Shown here in pieces: positions 63,401 through 64,000 of a stretch of DNA of 64,000 bases; position 1 is the first letter of the stretch; every line of letters begins with the position of its first letter. The position numbers and the translations under genes are program-made. Source of the DNA: Henriciella sp. (GTDB lineage: Bacteria > Pseudomonadota > Alphaproteobacteria > Caulobacterales > Hyphomonadaceae); assembly GCA_013213785.1 (NCBI GenBank), contig JABSPZ010000012.1, positions 1 through 64,000 of the forward strand. The letters are read 5' to 3'. Below the pieces are notes generated by a model. It was not told where the DNA came from, did not search any database, and worked only from the letters and a program-made list of their open reading frames with translations.

Positions 63401-63764
63401 CCTATCCTTGGCGACACAGCGCGCGGCAGGCGGCGATCCAACCGTTCTCGAAAATCGCTTGCAGAGCATTCGCCAGGAAGCCGACGCAGTCTCTGAACTG
63501 GTGAATGGGAATGAAGCGCGCAATGCGATCTATGAGCGAACTCAGCCCACTGTTCGCAGCCGATTGGGCTTTGTGATGACCGGTGTTGGTCGATCAACTT
63601 ATGGCCCAACGGCGACGCATCGTCAGCAGCTCGACATAGCGAAGTCTGAGTTCGAGGCGATCAAGCAGCGCGTTTCAACGCTCGTGGATGTTACAATCCC
63701 GGCCTATGAAGACGAGCTCATCGCAGCGGGCGCTCCATGGGTGCCTGGGGCAAAAATCCCTTAA
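60492..63764 (+). CDS. Secreted Asp-box (BNR/VPS10-sortilin-like) beta-propeller protein
   Basis: 1090 residues from ATG 60492, set by GGCGGAG and a signal peptide (MTAIRGLVGILFAMALSLPVLA). Residues about 30-720 hold about eleven Asp-box units of the form S-x-D-x-G-x-T-W (KSDDGGATW, KTTDGGETW, KSEDGGETW, RSADRGASW, RSDDRGDSW, VTEDGGNTW, KSTNRGRTW and others), making one or two large propellers as in sortilin/VPS10 and xyloglucanase folds. The C-terminal third has a beta domain (WLTVRDANGAVVRRL) and a helical tail (EVSEFDRAVTAVSMTVGQL). No sialidase RIP motif or clear catalytic pair is seen, so binding or hydrolysis are both open. Followed by a PepSY-type membrane protein gene. Confidence 0.88.
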   Translation: MTAIRGLVGILFAMALSLPVLAQNDKDKDDGPMSSATFEAFSLRNIGPAFMSGRIADIHIVPEHPATWYVAVGSGGVWKTENAGTTWTSLFEGQGSYSIGALGADPSDPNRIWVGTGENHGGRHNGFGDGIYKSDDGGATWEKKGLEASEHISKIIVHPEDPNTLWVASQGPLWSPGGERGVFKTTDGGETWTNTLSSGEYTGATDLLIDPRNPDRLYAAMWQHHRTVAAYVGGGPESGLWKSEDGGETWSELKSGLPNGNMGKIGMAISPINPDVVYAAIELDLREGGVWRSADRGASWTKMSDTVSGGTGPHYYQELYASPHYFDRIYLVSNTSQISNDGGATFSDLNNEYKHVDDHAIAFRPDDPDYIMFGSDGGLYESYDHTKTWRFIDNLPVTQFYKVAVDDAEPFYNVYGGTQDNNSQGGPSRTDNVQGIRNSDWFVTLWGDGHQSATEPGNPDIMYAQWQQGNLTRVDRTTGEFVYIKPQPLPGDDIERWNWDAPIWVSQHEPTRLYFASQRVWRSDDRGDSWTPISGDLTRDEDRMKLPVQGRQWSWEAGWDIYAMSQYNTITSLGESPLNENLIYAGTDDGLIQVTEDGGNTWTRLEVGRLPGVPDTAFVNDIRADLFDENTVYVALDNHKYGDYKPYLLKSTNRGRTWRDITSNLDERNLVWRVVQDHENPNLLFTATEFGLFFTLDGGGKWVELTGNAPTIAFRDVTIQRRENDLVAASFGRGFFIVDDISPLRTLSEDGLEQEALLFPGRTAHWYIEQPSLAFSEGGSQGHGYYRAPNPPFGANFTYYLAEDIQSLQEARVEAEEPLIEKGDDTPFPGFDAITAELQETEPAIWLTVRDANGAVVRRLKGPAKKGFHRVNWNLRYPYTGSVAIGDNMEEEPSGYLVAPGEYTVSLSKRVRGQTTELVGQKTFTVKRLRDGALPAQANASEFWAEVSEFDRAVTAVSMTVGQLDNKIQLLSLATQRAAGGDPTVLENRLQSIRQEADAVSELVNGNEARNAIYERTQPTVRSRLGFVMTGVGRSTYGPTATHRQQLDIAKSEFEAIKQRVSTLVDVTIPAYEDELIAAGAPWVPGAKIP

Positions 63765-63824
63765 GGCTAAAAAGTCTGTGCCCTGATCGGACGAACGCTA
63801 AGACTATTTGATCGGTTAGAAGTC

Positions 63825-64000
63825 ATGAAGCTGAATGCGAAGCGCTTGCTGCGCCAAATCCACTATTGGCTATCACTTGCGGTAGCCATCCCGGCTGGCG
63901 TCATATTCTTCGCGGGCATCTTTTTGATGCTGAAGAAAGAGGTTGCGTGGATCCAACCGCCGACCGTTTCTGGGATCGTCTCTGATCAAATGCCGCAAGT
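63825..64000 (+). CDS. PepSY-associated membrane protein, N-terminal fragment
   Basis: Cut by the right edge after 58 codons. The start MKLNAKRLLRQIHYWLSLAVA matches the first helix of PepSY-TM proteins (R-x-x-H-x-W-L-x-L), continuing with GVIFFAGIFLMLKKEVAWIQPP. The family is found near TonB receptors and iron-reduction systems, where it is thought to be a membrane reductase or peptidase-inhibitor-like partner. AGAAG before the ATG is a modest ribosome-binding site. Lies 60 bases after the Asp-box protein and may share its transcript. Confidence 0.7.
   Translation, partial: MKLNAKRLLRQIHYWLSLAVAIPAGVIFFAGIFLMLKKEVAWIQPPTVSGIVSDQMPQ

Noticed and set aside
1-64000. CRISPR arrays, tRNA, rRNA, prophage or insertion sequences
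   Set aside because: No regularly spaced long repeats, cloverleaf genes, integrases or transposases were seen on reading; a covariance-model scan would be needed to exclude small RNAs.

Overview
The window reads as ordinary chromosome of an alphaproteobacterium, most likely a marine Caulobacterales/Hyphomonadales-type heterotroph. This is inferred from large TonB-dependent receptors of the Xanthomonas/Caulobacter type, a Caulobacter-like maltodextrin locus, a glyoxylate shunt next to a short-chain-fatty-acyl (ScfR/RamB-like) regulator, and DUF1289, YqgE/AlgH and SPFH-NfeD genes. Genes are densely packed on both strands. I saw no rRNA, tRNA, CRISPR array, insertion sequence or phage gene.

Layout. 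1-2 kb: the end of a 2-keto-3-deoxygluconate kinase-like gene, then a BCCT osmolyte transporter. 2.3-10.7 kb: a TonB receptor, a TPR-sulfotransferase, a MarR regulator and a GH2 beta-galactosidase, all on the plus strand. 10.7-15.7 kb: the ScfR-like regulator diverging from malate synthase and isocitrate lyase, with TTACA repeats between them. 15.7-28 kb: housekeeping and stress genes (monooxygenase, AlgH, peroxiredoxin, stomatin/NfeD, an orphan MlaC, retropepsin-like protease, a CobT-like protein lacking both catalytic glutamates) and fatty-acid genes (two acyl-CoA dehydrogenases, an enoyl-CoA hydratase). 28-34.5 kb: a tripartite RND efflux operon with a methyltransferase at its end. 34.5-37.6 kb: a minus-strand cluster of glycosyltransferase, methyltransferase and alpha/alpha-toroid protein. 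37.9-40.9 kb: an MDR oxidoreductase and acetyl-CoA synthetase.

40.9-56.5 kb is a complete alpha-glucan utilisation locus: a TonB receptor for uptake across the outer membrane; four predicted lipoprotein hydrolases (two GH13, GH15, GH97) in the envelope; an SLC45/GPH-type inner-membrane sugar transporter; a cytoplasmic GH13 alpha-glucosidase; and a LacI regulator. All three control regions carry TTGCAA half-sites repeated every 10 bp, a good candidate for the regulator's operator. 56.5-60.4 kb holds two convergent flavin-dependent halogenases and a DUF6445 protein with a 2-oxoglutarate-oxygenase-like metal triad. This receptor-linked halogenation set has no established substrate and is the best candidate for an undescribed system. 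The window ends with a secreted Asp-box (sortilin-like) propeller protein and the start of a PepSY-type membrane protein.

Metabolically, acetate or fatty acids (Acs, acyl-CoA dehydrogenases) feed the glyoxylate shunt, while the maltodextrin locus and the GH2 enzyme supply sugars. Start codons were chosen from ribosome-binding sites, signal peptides and family N-termini, and several differ from the longest open frame.
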